This document shows positions 23,504-35,303 of a DNA stretch of 64,000 nucleotides, piece by piece. Below the pieces are notes generated by a model that worked only from the letters and a program-made list of their open reading frames with translations, was not told where the DNA came from and ran no database searches. A program made the position numbers and the translations under genes. Source of the stretch: Aplidium turbinatum (lineage: Eukaryota; Chordata; Ascidiacea; Aplousobranchia; Polyclinidae); NCBI GenBank assembly GCA_918807975.1, contig OU964923.1:23727235-23791234 (forward strand), given 5' to 3'. The stretch's first letter is position 1; every line of letters starts with the position of its first letter.

Positions 23504-23718
23504 ATCAATCAATCATTTTATTTTTCGTCATTAACGCGTCCGGGACGAAAAAGATACTAACTACAAAAATCGATATAAACCTACCAGCACGTTAACGAAC
23601 GGGAAAAGGTGGCAAAACCTTGAAAGCTTTAAAACGTGCCTGAATGAAAAATTATGTAGTAGGCTATATATCAGTAGTTAGCACGGCCACAAAACCCAAA
23701 AAAACAAATAGCAAAAAA
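23504..23718 (-). repeat. 3' end of a LINE-like repeat, copy 1
   Basis: Almost identical over 210 bases to 58732-58945. On the minus strand it ends in GACGAAAAATAAAATGATTG followed by a TTGA-type short tail, as expected for the 3' end of a non-LTR element. No coding part remains. Confidence 0.65.
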
Positions 23719-23994
23719 TAAAACAAAAACAGAGAAGCACACATGTAGTACTGAATGACAGCCTAATGAAAAGTGTTGTGGATTGAATTTGCCAGTTCCA
23801 ATATTGATGTGGATGAGCAGTCATAATAATAATAGGATGGAGAAAGAAAACCGGACATAAAAGAAACCCATCCTCAGGCAAAAGCCCGTTTCAATGTGGC
23901 CCAGGAGAGCAGGTGTTGAGCTCTTTCTATGGTTAGACTGCTCGAAAATTACGTCACAAGCGACTCCAGCAGCATTATCAAAAGTGTTTTCCCG

Positions 23995-24225
23995 CGTTGG
24001 GTTGGAAAGTTCAAACGTGTTGCGTTTCAAGAATTTTCACATTGATTCAAGGCCTGGAAACGTTGAATCCATGTAAAAAATGCTGATTACTCCACGCCTT
24101 CTGAATTGCCTAACTGAAATTGTTTCACATGCCTTTGTGGAGTTTGCCTTCAAAAAACTTGTTTTTTTACATTGATTGAAGGCCTGAATACGTTGAATCT
24201 ATGTAAAAGAAGCTGATTTACTGTT
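23995..24225. repeat. Two diverged copies of the palindromic MITE centre
   Basis: At about 24036-24085 and 24160-24225 the pattern ACATTGATTCAAGGCCTG ... CGTTGAATCCATGTAAAA is repeated, matching the centre of the 88-bp element but with the GCAGACG middle replaced. Confidence 0.55.
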
Positions 24226-24269
24226 TGAAGAACAAGATCTGCCATTTGAAACTCACGCAGTAAAAACTC

Positions 24270-24550
24270 TTGCCCGATCAATAACCAGCTCAGTGGCCGA
24301 GTGGTTTCGCCTTCGGCTCTGGTGCTGGTAGATCTGAGATCGATTCCAGGTCGGGTCAAACCGAAGACTTTAAAAACGGTACCGATTGTGTTCTATCCTG
24401 CATAGCGCAGTGAGAATGAGTCGGGTAATAATGTGATAACATCGTAAACCTGATACAAATTAAAAAAGAGCCCTGTCGCTAAAAGACCTTAGCTGTTGTA
24501 GAGCGACAATAAATAAAACCATAACATTATTATTATTATTGCCCGATCAA
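24270..24550 (+). mobile_element. tRNA-derived SINE with 12-bp target duplication
   Basis: TTGCCCGATCAA flanks the element at 24270-24281 and 24539-24550. The head carries a box A (TGGCCGAGTGGT, from 24293) and a box B (AGATCGATTCC, about 24340), the internal RNA polymerase III promoter of tRNAs. The body ends TAGAGCGACAATAAATAAA and a short (ATT)n run. A piece of the same 3' body, GTAGAGCGACAACAAATAAA, occurs at about 34155-34200. Such elements move with LINE enzymes. Confidence 0.85.
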
Positions 24551-24996
24551 CTGATTGCTATAGTCGCTTGTGACGTAGACTGTATGATCGCACGCTTCGC
24601 TGCTCAAGCCCAGTCCGGTTTTGAAACCTCTGACAAAAGCACGCGCGCAATGGTGGTCAGACCGCAATGGGGCCAAATTTTTTTCAAAATTGTTTTATGG
24701 TAGCATGTTAAACACAAAGAACGTGGAAAATCGCCAAGTCAGGTTTTTCCTTTAGTATGACTTTAACAAAGTCACTCGCTAACCAACCTAGCTATCGGGC
24801 AGACTACTTATTGCACAAATGCCTGCAGTTAGCATGCTTCCTTGATTACTTTTGCACTCCTTTTGTCACGTGTACTCCGCGAGGCAGTACTCTGTTTTAT
24901 TCGTATCATTTCATTCTGGCAGGCTAGCGAACAACAGCTTCTTTTGTTCTAGTTCTAGTGTTGAGTTTAACAATCTTACGTTGTGTATTTTGTTGC

Positions 24997-25080
24997 AGAA
25001 ATTGCGATTCGATCATTTTTCTTTTGTTAATACATTTAAGAAAAATAACCGTCTTTGTTCATGATCGAATCGCAATTTCT
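24997..25080 (+). promoter_or_regulatory. Self-complementary segment at the LTR/internal border
   Basis: Nineteen bases inside the LTR (24997-25015) are the exact reverse complement of the 19 bases directly after it (25062-25080), where the primer-binding site of an LTR element belongs. The same holds for the second LTR and its internal region (from 26096). Self-primed elements of the Tf1 kind use such complementarity; here it is inferred. Confidence 0.6.
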
Positions 25081-26721
25081 TGATTACAAATAGAAAGTTC
25101 TCGAATCGTCACATTTGTCGAACATGGCGGGATACATGGAAGGCAAAGGAAGACGTCCTTCGCCTGCGAGCTGGTCGAACCGATAAGGCGCTGTCTCAGC
25201 ATACTCGTCCTTTACGTACTTTACAATGTGGAAACCGCGTATTTATCCAAAACCAAAACGGTAACTATCCTCGAAAGTGGGAATGGTTGTCGAAACGTTG
25301 CCGCATGACAAATATGTAGTGAAAGTTGACGGGTCGGGCAGAATCACAAAACGGAATCGACGTTTCTTGCGAGTAATTGCACATACTAAAGCATGTGCCG
25401 ATCTCATCCCTCCTCAACCAAACATCATTGCTCACCCACAGAGCCTCCCATCATCTTCTTTTGCCCAGCCTCCTGAAACGGACTACTGCCCTCCCCTCCC
25501 TCCACATCTCGAGATAGGCCCTAGACCAGAAATTGGAGAATCACCGATGTTGCCTCTCGATGCAGATCACAGTCCGCCTGCACTCTCCTGCCCCACACCA
25601 GCCTCAAGCCCGAAGCTTTGTGAGCCACAGCACTCACCTGGACCTCCAAAGCAGCCGCTACCTTTCGATTCAGTGGAACCAACCGAACCCACAAGTGGAG
25701 TCTCTCATATTGAAAAATCGCCTGTTTTGCGCCGTTCTACGCGGTCCCGACGGCCGGCATTGGATTTAGACGCATCCTCTGGTAAATGGGTAATCAAGGG
25801 TTCAAACTCGTAAGTCTACAGTTTCGCCTTACGAGCTGGGGGGGATGCACAAATGCCTGCAGTTAGCATGCTTCCTTGATTACTTTTGCACTCCTTTTGT
25901 CACGTGTACTCCGCGAGGCAGTACTCTGTTTTATTCGTATCATTTCATTCTGGCAGGCTAGCGAACAACAGCTTCTTTTGTTCTAGTTCTAGTGTTGAGT
26001 TTAACAATCTTACGTTGTGTATTTTGTTGCAGAAATTGCGATTCGATCATTTTTCTTTTGTTAATACATTTAAGAAAAATAACCGTCTTTGTTCATGATC
26101 GAATCGCAATTTCTTGATTACAAATAGAAAGTTCTCGAATCGTCACATTTGTCGAACATGGCGGGATACATGGAAGGCAAAGGAAGACGTCCTTCGCCTG
26201 CGAGCTGGTCGAACCGATAAGGCGCTGTCTCAGCATACTCGTCCTTTACGTACTTTACAATGTGGAAACCGCGTATTTATCCAAAACCAAAACGGTAACT
26301 ATCCTCGAAAGTGGGAATGGTTGTCGAAACGTTGCCGCATGACAAATATGTAGTGAAAGTTGACGGGTCGGGCAGAATCACAAAACGGAATCGACGTTTC
26401 TTGCGAGTAATTGCACATACTAAAGCATGTGCCGATCTCATCCCTCCTCAACCAAACATCATTGCTCACCCACAGAGCCTCCCATCATCTTCTTTTGCCC
26501 AGCCTCCTGAAACGGACTACTGCCCTCCCCTCCCTCCACATCTCGAGATAGGCCCTAGACCAGAAATTGGAGAATCACCGATGTTGCCTCTCGATGCAGA
26601 TCACAGTCCGCCTGCACTCTCCTGCCCCACACCAGCCTCAAGCCCGAAGCTTTGTGAGCCACAGCACTCACCTGGACCTCCAAAGCAGCCGCTACCTTTC
26701 GATTCAGTGGAACCAACCGAA

Positions 26722-28478
26722 CCCACAAGCAGGGGCGGATCCAGAGGGGGGCGATTGGGGCGATCGCCCCCCCTAAAACCCAAGAAAGTAGCTTTATTCT
26801 TCATTTATATGTATACGATTTGGAAAACAACATATCGAAAGCAATGCTGAATAAGTCTTTCGTCATGTTCAAAGATTAGGTTAGGCTAGGCTATAATAAT
26901 AACATAGTAGGCCTATAAGGCTATTATTTCGTCGCAGAGTCTAATTACCGAACGAAATTACTAAAATTTAAAAAGTTTCTAAACTTTTTGCCGGCACTGT
27001 AGAGCATAGCGATAAATCCCTTAGCCTAGATAAGTTGGTTGGACAGAGCAGGTTATTGGCAACTTTGACGGTCAGACGTGGAACTAAAACCATTGAAATT
27101 CTACCTTGAAATTGCATCTAGAAACAGCAAAGCTCAATTTTTTTCAATGAGACTTTAGCATCTTGACACCTAACATCATTGCTACCACGAAATTGCTCAA
27201 GTACTGACCCGATAGCATTGACAAAAGTCATTTGCAATGCCTACAACGGCTTGTTACGTCATGTATATAGTGTGGAATCTGCTCTAGGTTCAGAGATCCA
27301 ACTATGGAAGGAGAAGTGGGAAAATAAAACTGTTCCGGCGACTGCTACAGTCTTACCGATGACGAATACTGCAGTCTTACCGAAGAAGCTTTACAACCGT
27401 GTGATGAAAATGTGTAGGCCTACACAATCGTAGACTCTCTTCTAAAAATACTATTAACCTTGCCAGTCAGCGTAGCATCAGCCGAAAGAAGCTTTTCATC
27501 TCTTCGGTCGTTGAAAACCTGGCTGAGGAACAGCATTGGCGAGGAAAGACTGAATGGATTGGCCTTACGATACCAGCATCGGGACATTTTAATTGACACA
27601 GACTCCGTGGTAAATCGATTTGCCAACAGTAGAAATCGTAAACTTAACTTAGTGTTGTAGTCAAAGGTACGACACCTGTTAGTATTACCCGTACCGGCAA
27701 AGTAGCTTTTTATTTTCGTTTTATTTGTGAAGTCCAGAAATAGTTGTTTCTGTTATTGTTAGTTTCTTTTTTTGTCTGGTGCAGCGACAGTGCATGACAC
27801 GTTTTAAGGAGGACTATATCTTTTGATCGTCATTTAACTATGTTTAACTGCCATTCTATTGCACAAATTGTAGTGTTTCGCTGGTCCAAAATAAAAATTT
27901 ACAATCTATACTTAGCCTATAGTGGCGATTTTACGGGGGGTGGAGCATAACCCAGTGTTTTGACCTGGCTCCCACTTTTGTTGCTCATTATGTTGAATGT
28001 ATGCATAACCTTTCCTCATTGCTCTTTGTAACAATTCAAAACTTGTCAGAGGAATAAAACCTCGAAGTTATACAGTAAGTCTATAACCTCAATGTTTGCA
28101 TCAATATTGGGAAGACAAAATTACCTGTTATTATCTTTCCGAGGTCAATTTTTAAATTGCCGTGAAACAATCAAGAGTGAAACCTTCAGTCTCAACTATA
28201 AATGCGGCTAGGTTGCTCAGGCTACAACTTGACATGGCAAGGGCATATCAGCTCTTTATCTCTCCCTTTGTTAAACAACAGCATTGTTGAAGGTTTTTTA
28301 AGTTATAGAATGTCAATTTCTCATTATTTGTGTTCGAAATGCTCTCAACGCATCAAACTTGATCTAAATTTTCTAGGGGAGACCCCCGTCGTTATTTGTG
28401 CCTGGCTGATCACTTGCCTAAAAGTCAATGACATCGCCCCCCCTAACGTGAATACCTGGATCCGCCCCTGCCCACAAG
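26722..28478 (+). mobile_element. hAT DNA transposon, internally deleted, inside the LTR element
   Basis: CCCACAAG duplicates flank it (26722-26729 and 28471-28478). Its ends are CAGGGGCGGATCCAG and the inverse CTGGATCCGCCCCTG, typical hAT termini. Downstream of a shorter frame (27179-27433), the frame ending at 27660 gives the transposase C-terminus: PVSVASAERSFSSLRSLKTW, LRNSIGEERLNGLAL and HRDILIDTDSVVNRFANS, which is the hAT dimerisation domain. The N-terminal zinc finger and most of the catalytic core are missing, so the copy cannot move itself. It interrupts only one of the two internal copies of the LTR element, and therefore inserted after their duplication or was lost from the other. 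Confidence 0.9.
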
Positions 28479-28944
28479 TGGAGTCTCTCATATTGAAAAA
28501 TCGCCTGTTTTGCGCCGTTCTACGCGGTCCCGACGGCCGGCATTGGATTTAGACGCATCCTCTGGTAAATGGGTAATCAAGGGTTCAAACTCGTAAGTCT
28601 ACAGTTTCGCCTTACGAGCTGGGGGGGATGCACAAATGCCTGCAGTTAGCATGCTTCCTTGATTACTTTTGCACTCCTTTTGTCACGTGTACTCCGCGAG
28701 GCAGTACTCTGTTTTATTCGTATCATTTCATTCTGGCAGGCTAGCGAACAACAGCTTCTTTTGTTCTAGTTCTAGTGTTGAGTTTAACAATCTTACGTTG
28801 TGTATTTTGTTGCAGAAATTGCGATTCGATCATTTTTCTTTTGTTAATACATTTAAGAAAAACAACCGTCTTTGTTCACTTATCTCTGTGAAATACTGAG
28901 CTGTGGGAAGAATATTTACTATTTAGGGCTTTCTGATAGGTTAA

Positions 28945-29010
28945 GATCACTAAAATTCAATGTCTGCAGACGTTAAATCAACGTAAAAAAACGATTGATT
29001 TGCTGTCTGG
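28945..29010. repeat. Half copy of the 88-bp palindromic MITE
   Basis: TTCAATGTCTGCAGACGTTA and then GATTGATTTGCTGTCTGGG form the centre and right half of the element. Confidence 0.65.
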
Positions 29011-29494
29011 GCATATGCTATTCATTTAAAGTTTGTCGAGACGTGAAAGATGTGGGGAACGTACGCCGGTTCGACACCTGTTGAGTGCACACTCTGGATG
29101 TAGGTTTGAAGGAGGACACGAAGATTGACTTCTACAGTAGGCTACTTAATTTAGATTTGTAACCGTTGACACAAACCTGGGTATGGCAACAATAACCACA
29201 CCAAAGGATAGAAAACGTTTTCATAAGTTGACAATATCAATCTTGGTTGAGATAAAAATGTGAGTTGTAAAACCATCAAAAGTTTTAATCAATTTACCAG
29301 AACATGACGCTCACTGGCTAGCTCTGGAATTATTTTTTTTGCAGAATGATGTCAGGGTAATCTAATCAAAAACTAAAGAGCCCAAAGCAAAATGTAAATA
29401 CTAAATTCATGTTTGGCAAACATTTCTAAATTCTAACACTTAACATAGGCTACCTGTAGCCTAGGCAGTTTTTAAGCTAACTTATTGGCTTTCC

Positions 29495-29580
29495 GGCGGC
29501 CGAAAGGAACTGGCCACCCTACTCTCATTTGTGCCGAAGGCTTAGTATAATGAGAACCTTATCTTCTCATCCCTCGATGC
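29495..29580 (+). repeat. 3' part of a SINE (family also at 44846 and 51690)
   Basis: AAAGGAACTGGCCACCCTAC and then GTGCCGAAGGCTTAGTATAA form the body shared with the longer copy at 51690. The tRNA-like head is absent. Confidence 0.7.
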
Positions 29581-29670
29581 TTGGATCAAGTATGAGACTC
29601 ACCTTTATTGGCTTTCCGTCCAGTGGCCCACTTTCGTAACAAAGACGGGTTATTTTATTAATTTTCAAAA

Positions 29671-30050
29671 ACAGTGGCCACTTGAACAGGTTAATTCCCA
29701 GTAAGATCTCAATTGCAGCAAAAACATCGCCAACCAATCAGAAGCTACGCTGTTCGTGACGTAAACGCAAAGGTTGAGTAAATTAAGTGAACGTTTCGGA
29801 GTGGCTTAGACCTTAGAGAGTTTGGGCGGTAGTAGTCATTTCGATGACGTGGCTTCGATTCCCAGCCCTGCCATAAATCTTTTTTTATAATTACCAAACA
29901 AAGTTCAAAGCAAGAGGCAACTCTCTGGCTGAGTGCTAGAAGGGTCACAATTAGCCTGCAGCCGCTTAAACATGTTTTGATTCAATGTCGTTGCTGCAAT
30001 TGGAATCTTACTGGGAATTAACATGATTGTTAAAGTGGCTACCTTCCAAA
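29671..30050. mobile_element. TIR element containing a tRNA-like segment
   Basis: GTTAATTCCCAGTAAGAT near 29689 is matched by its inverse ATCTTACTGGGAATTAAC near 30005; the match extends inward through TTGCAGCAA and outward through AGTGGCCACTT. Between the arms, 29795-29880 contains a box A-like TGGCTTAGACC and a box B-like GGCTTCGATTCC, as in a tRNA or tRNA-headed SINE. Confidence 0.65.
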
Positions 30051-30269
30051 ACAGACATACTTGGATTGAATTAGCAATGTTGTCGTTTGAACACCATCCA
30101 TTAGAAGCCGTTGCTTGCTTTGACAGCCAAATGTTTGCCGATTGAACATTTTGGGCTTACGTTCGAAAACGTTTCTTATGCACAACTGGAAACATGGCGA
30201 TGAAGCAAGCTCTTCTTCAGGCGTAGCCTACTGAGTAAACTTAGAAAAAAAATTTCTAGAAAAGTTCTC

Positions 30270-31075
30270 ATCAATTTTTATTATAGCATTGTACACTCGC
30301 ACCTACAATATGGGATTATCAACTGGGGATGCACACCAACAAAATACTTGAATAGAATCCAAGTTAGACAAAATAAATTAAAATCGTTACAGGAGCATTT
30401 GAAATGAAAACAAAATTACTACCACTCTATCAAGAAAATAAAATACCAACTGTTAATTCTACTTGTAAACTAAAAATAAGCAAATTTATTTCAAATTTTA
30501 TAATAACAAACTACCGGAAAACTTCAAAACGTTCTTTACACATGTATCAGCTATTCATTCGTATACCACCCGACGCTCAAGCTCCAATTCGCTTTATACT
30601 AAACAGGCAAATACCCAATTATTTCAAAAAAGTTTAAAATGCATGGGAATCAAGGTATGGGACAGTTTAGGCCTACCCCAAAATATGACAAAAAACATGA
30701 AAAAAGGCTACAAATTTTTCAGTAAAATGTGCAAAAAACACTTCTTCAATAATCAAGAGCTTTAAAAACGATATCCACTACCTGCTTTATGTCCATTGTT
30801 ATTATTTTTTGTATTTCTTGCGTCTGTATCTGTATTTGTTTTTTTTTCTGTTCTTCCTTCCTTCTTCTTTTTTGTGTCAATTTGCTACAGTATTTAAAAA
30901 CGCAATACTTTCTTTCGTATAACTATTTGAATGAGAGAGTGCAGACTCGACGACCTCCTACGCCTCCAGAGCTACGGTCTTTCGCACTCTCTCATTGGAT
31001 GCACACTGTACGTTTTTGTTTTATGTACTTTTCGGCGTTTTGCATCTAAACAAAAATAAAATGACCATCCATCCA
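30270..31075 (+). mobile_element. LINE 3' fragment (reverse transcriptase thumb and 3' UTR)
   Basis: Conceptual reading over more than one frame gives HSHLQYGIINWGCTPTKYLN, then LYQENKIPTVNSTCKLKISK, and an ending KVWDSLGLPQNM ... CKKHFFNNQEL. That is the end of a CR1/Jockey-like reverse transcriptase (pattern QYGIxxWG ... KxWNxLP). The 3' UTR includes a hairpin with arms GAGAGAGTGC / GCACTCTCTC (about 30932 and 30984), then ATAAAATGACCATCCATCC as a short repeat tail. Confidence 0.72.
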
Positions 31076-31495
31076 AACTGTCTACTGTTCGAACTCGAAT
31101 CGCAAAACATGCTGCACCACCAACAACCCCACTGAGCGTTCAGCACATTTTGTTTTCATTTCCTCGTCTGTGAAAATGCCACCGCTTTTCTCAGCTTTTG
31201 CAGAACGGAATCGATGTAATAGGAGTAGACCTGATCAAACACCAAACTACATAATTGACTAGACAGATATCGCTTTCTGGGGAGAAATAGCTAACATTTT
31301 ACCACCTAGAACATATGCTCAGCATACAACTTGACACCAAGCAATGAAACATTCATTAAATTTATCGAACTCATCTCATCATTACCTGGGATAGAGACCT
31401 GGCAATTTTCATTCCTGGGATAGAGACAACGGCAATTTAAATCGCTCAAACTACACCAACAACATTACCACACTCACATCCAACCTAAACACAAT

Positions 31496-32145
31496 ATGCG
31501 AATCAACAAAACCTGTAGGCTATGTCACTTTTACCTTGACAAAGTCAAATTAATTCCTACAAAGCAACAAAACAGATGGCAGCACATTGCAGGGATGATT
31601 TGGAACCTGACGCTGTGGGAAAACATTTACAAACCTGTACACTACAGCACGCCAGAGAGCAAACTACGAGCATTCCGAATAAAGTTGAACCTCAAAGCAA
31701 TTGTGACCAATGACGAGTTGTTTGCGTTTGGTCTGAAGGAGAGCAACCTCTGTATATTTTGCAAAATTGCTACGGAGAATGCCTTTCATTTATTTTGCAA
31801 ATGTCATGTTGTAAAAAATTATTGGGAGGATGTTTTTTCTTGGATATCAACTAAACTGGGATATCCTGTGATAGCAAATGACCAGTTGATTCTGTTTGGA
31901 ACTGCGAATTCTTATTTGTTAAATTGTTTACGGTTATGCGCACGTGAAAAGAACTCAGCAATCAAAGCGAGTAATCGCCGTAAAGTCTGAGAATTTGAAA
32001 AAAAACACCAATTGAAATGGAACCACATGACAGATAGATAGTGAACTCGAACTTGCATGCATCTTGCTGATGAGTACAATATATGTATATCTTTGTGTTT
32101 GTTATCTGTGTTGTTATTGTTGTGTGATCAAAAAATAAAATAAGT
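31496..32145 (+). mobile_element. L1/Tx1-like LINE C-terminal fragment
   Basis: The 164-residue frame has NLTLWENIYKPVHYSTPESK, LRAFRIKLNLKAIVTNDELF and CIFCKIATENAFHLFCKC followed by a Trp-rich end. This is the zinc-binding domain found after the reverse transcriptase in L1/Tx1-like LINEs (CxxC ... H ... C). An A-rich AAAAAATAAAATAAG stretch near 32130 is probably the 3' tail. The rest of the element is absent. Confidence 0.75.
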
Positions 32146-34144
32146 AGCGGCTACCATAGTGCGCCTTTCGTACAAATGTCTTGATTAGGGGGGCCAAAGA
32201 TTTCATTAGTACTAAACAAAGTTACTTCCTCCATTAAATCTCCTTCTAGAACACAATCGCGTGCTCTGGAGTTATTTGAACCGGTCCATTTGAGCGTCGC
32301 ACAAACGTCTTCAGTCAGCCACGCGGCCGACAAACGCTCATTTGTAGTGGAAGTTGCTGATGGAGCTGCCAAATGTGTACCGGCTTTAACAACATTAGGT
32401 TAGCCTTAAAATAAGAAACGATCAGATACTTTATTGAAAAATACATACGCAGTGTACGAAGTTTCCATATGTAGGCTAGCCGGCCTTTGTGATGAACAAT
32501 GAAATCTGGGTAGATAAGCATGATTACAATAAAGATATTAAAGGAGAACAATTTTGAGTTGACAACATCAACGTTGCTCAATAAATACCCAGGTTTAAAA
32601 TCATTGAGCATTTCACTTTACCTTTGCCTAAAATCTAAATGTTACATGCTACGTCAAATTAATGTTAAAATAACGTTAAACTAGGTCAAAGTTTTCTTCA
32701 CTAAGTGTTGTGAAAATCCAGCCACAAGAAGAAGGTTTGCTTGCAACTATAAGCTTACTGTCCCAAATTGCATGGAAGTAAATGTTTGAATTTGTTTTGT
32801 ATCAACAAAGAGTAGGCTACTCTTTATGAAGGGATTAAACTATTGTCCTTATTGTATCAAGCGGCGCATTTGACATGAAGCAAATCGCTTCCTCTTGCAA
32901 AATGCCAAACTTGTGCGTTCTTTGCGTATATTTTGCATCAAAATACGACATTTGCATGTTTCCAAACTCAAACGTTTTGACTTGAAAAAAATTTGAAACT
33001 GATTTATCTTTTTTGAGTAAACACCATTTTCGCACCTTTCGAACAACAAATCAAAGAACTGTTGATCCATTTTTCTTTTTATCCTCCTTGTAGACAATTA
33101 AGCAAATACGTGACCGACACAGATTGTTCACACTTTTGAAGCTCATTTTTTCATCTTCTTTGATCAGCAACTACTGTAGATGTAGATGCTGCAATCTGTA
33201 AAATCATTTGTAGTCTTACATGTTGTGGACAGGCTGCAGATGATTAAAAAGTGTTTTACATACAATTTTCTCTTAGAGAAAACTTAAGGGGCAAATTTTG
33301 ATATGCAATTGACTGTGCTTAGAAAAAATAAGTTTTTTGATAAAAAATAACTCGTCGTTTTTAGTTATAAGTTGTAAAAATAGCATCAATGCGTTCATAT
33401 TTGGAAGTGAAAAAAAATTCAGCACAATTGTTCAAGCTGGAGGACAGAAACAAGTGACGAAACGATTTTCTAATTATTTAGTCTCAGTTAAACACAAAAA
33501 TATTTCAAAATTTTAAAACTTTTTGTTTCGCTATAAGTCCAGTTATCATTTCGTTTCATGAACATTCTTTTTGAGTAGTTTCGTTTTGACTAAAAAGATT
33601 CGTTGCGAACAGCCTGAGTGAACTAGACTAGGTTATTGAACCGGTTATTAAATTCAGGTAGACAAAGCGTTTTTCATCACTGTAGGCCTATAGCCTACTG
33701 TAAACCGCCTGATCTCCGCATTTAGGGGAAAAGATCAATGCAAAACTTGAGAGGCCAGCAAAATTTCAAAACCATTCTCCAATATTGGAATTTTCTGGTG
33801 TGGAGAAAAAATGGGCACGTGTGAGATGGTTTTATCGAAAACAGAAATAGGGGATTTCTGTAATTAAAAAATGCAATAGCTTAATTAGGACTGTTTAAAG
33901 TTAAACCACTTTCTTTATTGAGTAGCCTACTGTATTAAATTTCCAAGAAAGGCAGTTTCAAAACGAAATTAAGACAAAGAAATTTACTTTTAAATTATTT
34001 TTGTAATCTTGTTAAAGTTGGCTAATTCTGAAGAACATGACTCGAAATCACCCATCTAACTTGTCGGTGCCTTTTTGATTTTTCTTAAAAGGCAAAAATA
34101 TGCCTACTTTTAGGTGAATATTTGTGGTTCGAAAAGCTCTAGAA
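32146..34144. other. No recognised gene
   Basis: Short minus-strand frames (32151-32372, 32315-32611, 32835-33097) show no known domain or splice logic. AT-rich sequence otherwise. Confidence 0.45.
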
Positions 34145-34901
34145 ATTTTAACTATGTCGCTAAAGACCTTAGCAATTGTAGAGCGACAACAAATAAACTA
34201 CTGTAGGCTATCGCATTATTATTACTTCTAGAAAATTTTCGAGCTAAACCTGTGGTCAGTTGTATCCTATGTTGTTCACATCAGTTGGATTGCTCGATAC
34301 GTTGTTTTGTAACTTTACTTAGGCCATCAGCTCCTGACAACTTTAGTACCAATGTTTTTACCCTACTCATTTGAAATGGAATATGATTGTTTTTCGGGAG
34401 CACAAATAGGCTACTTCTTGTGGCAATGGTATGTCTATAGGCCTAATATTTACTTGTCCTGGAGGAAAATTTGGGTAGAAAGTCCTATAAACTCAATTGC
34501 TGCAACGTCGACCAACTGACGCAACCCAGTTCCTGCTCAATGTTACTTGATGCCAAATATGACGATGCTCGGAATTTGAACAATCTGTTAGTTTTCTGTT
34601 CCACTTGATGCGAACCTAATTTATCAAATGAAGGTAGCCTACGCCGAAAGCTTGAAGCGATCGCTGCGTTACAATGAACAACTTCATGTAACTCTTTAAT
34701 ATAATAAGCCTACAAATAACTTCATAACTGTGTCTTTTATGTTTCAAACAGCTTGATGAGATGAGCCTAATTTAAAAAATAGCTTGTTTTGCGTGACTTC
34801 AGTTGTAACACAAGACTGTGAGCAGCGGCAAAAAAAGCAATAAAGACAATCCCAGTCTGAAAAGTAACCTTTAGAAGCACAGAAGAAATTACGCAAACAA
34901 A

Positions 34902-35303
34902 ATGAAAAATGACGACATTGCTTCGCCTTCACAAGATGGTGAAACTCAACATCCACGCAAGAAAACAGACTTGAAAGAAGTTGTCCAAAAGTCAAGAAAG
35001 CGATTGAACTTTTCCAACCTGTGCACAGACAGGGAAAACGTTTCAAAACGCAGCAATGCGCAAAGGCAGAAAAAATGGGTGACAAGTTTGGATGATGGGG
35101 AGGATGCTAGAAAATACTTTTTCGCAATTCGTGTATCGAGCAGTGCAGAGCAACACGTAAGTGTCAAGACAGGACGGACAAAAGAAAAAGATTTGAAAAC
35201 ACGAAGTGTCATACCAGCAAAACCCAGTGCTGTCATTTTAGAAGAGAACCCACGAAAAGGCATATTAAAATTGGGAAGACCTATTTGGACAATGAACATA
35301 TAA
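34902..35303 (+). CDS. Hypothetical basic protein, possibly a first coding exon
   Basis: A 133-codon frame from an ATG in a purine-rich context (ACAAAATGAA). The product is hydrophilic and rich in Lys, Arg and Ser, with KKTDLKEVVQKSRKRLNFSN near residue 21. KRLNF fits the short RxL cyclin-docking pattern, but such motifs arise by chance. A strong donor (AACAC then GTAAGT, about 35155) lies inside, so the real coding part may end near residue 85 and splice onward. No family is recognised and no transposon motif is seen. Confidence 0.3.
   Translation: MKNDDIASPSQDGETQHPRKKTDLKEVVQKSRKRLNFSNLCTDRENVSKRSNAQRQKKWVTSLDDGEDARKYFFAIRVSSSAEQHVSVKTGRTKEKDLKTRSVIPAKPSAVILEENPRKGILKLGRPIWTMNI

Larger units (their letters stand above)
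24812..28878 (+). mobile_element. Ty3/Gypsy-type LTR element fossil with three LTRs
   Basis: Three 250-bp repeats of TG...CA form (24812-25061, 25846-26095, 28629-28878) separate two copies of a short internal region. CTTAT flanks the whole at 24807-24811 and 28879-28883, so one integration later became LTR-internal-LTR-internal-LTR, by unequal recombination. The internal regions hold only the C-terminal end of an integrase-type polyprotein (RVFIQNQNGNYPRKWEWL, KVDGSGRITKRNRRFL) and a G-rich tract just before the LTR. The element lacks most of its coding sequence. LTRs and internal copies are nearly identical, so it is young. The second internal copy is split by a hAT element at 26730-28470. 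Confidence 0.88.

Noticed and set aside
24283-24350. tRNA gene (also considered at 29795, 51700, 52380 and 53690)
   Set aside because: Box A and B-like motifs are present but the cloverleaf is poor, and each is followed by a repeat body or flanked by element borders; they are SINE heads.
24852-25064. 70-codon frame repeated three times as a small gene family
   Set aside because: It lies wholly within the LTRs and reflects their duplication, not a gene.
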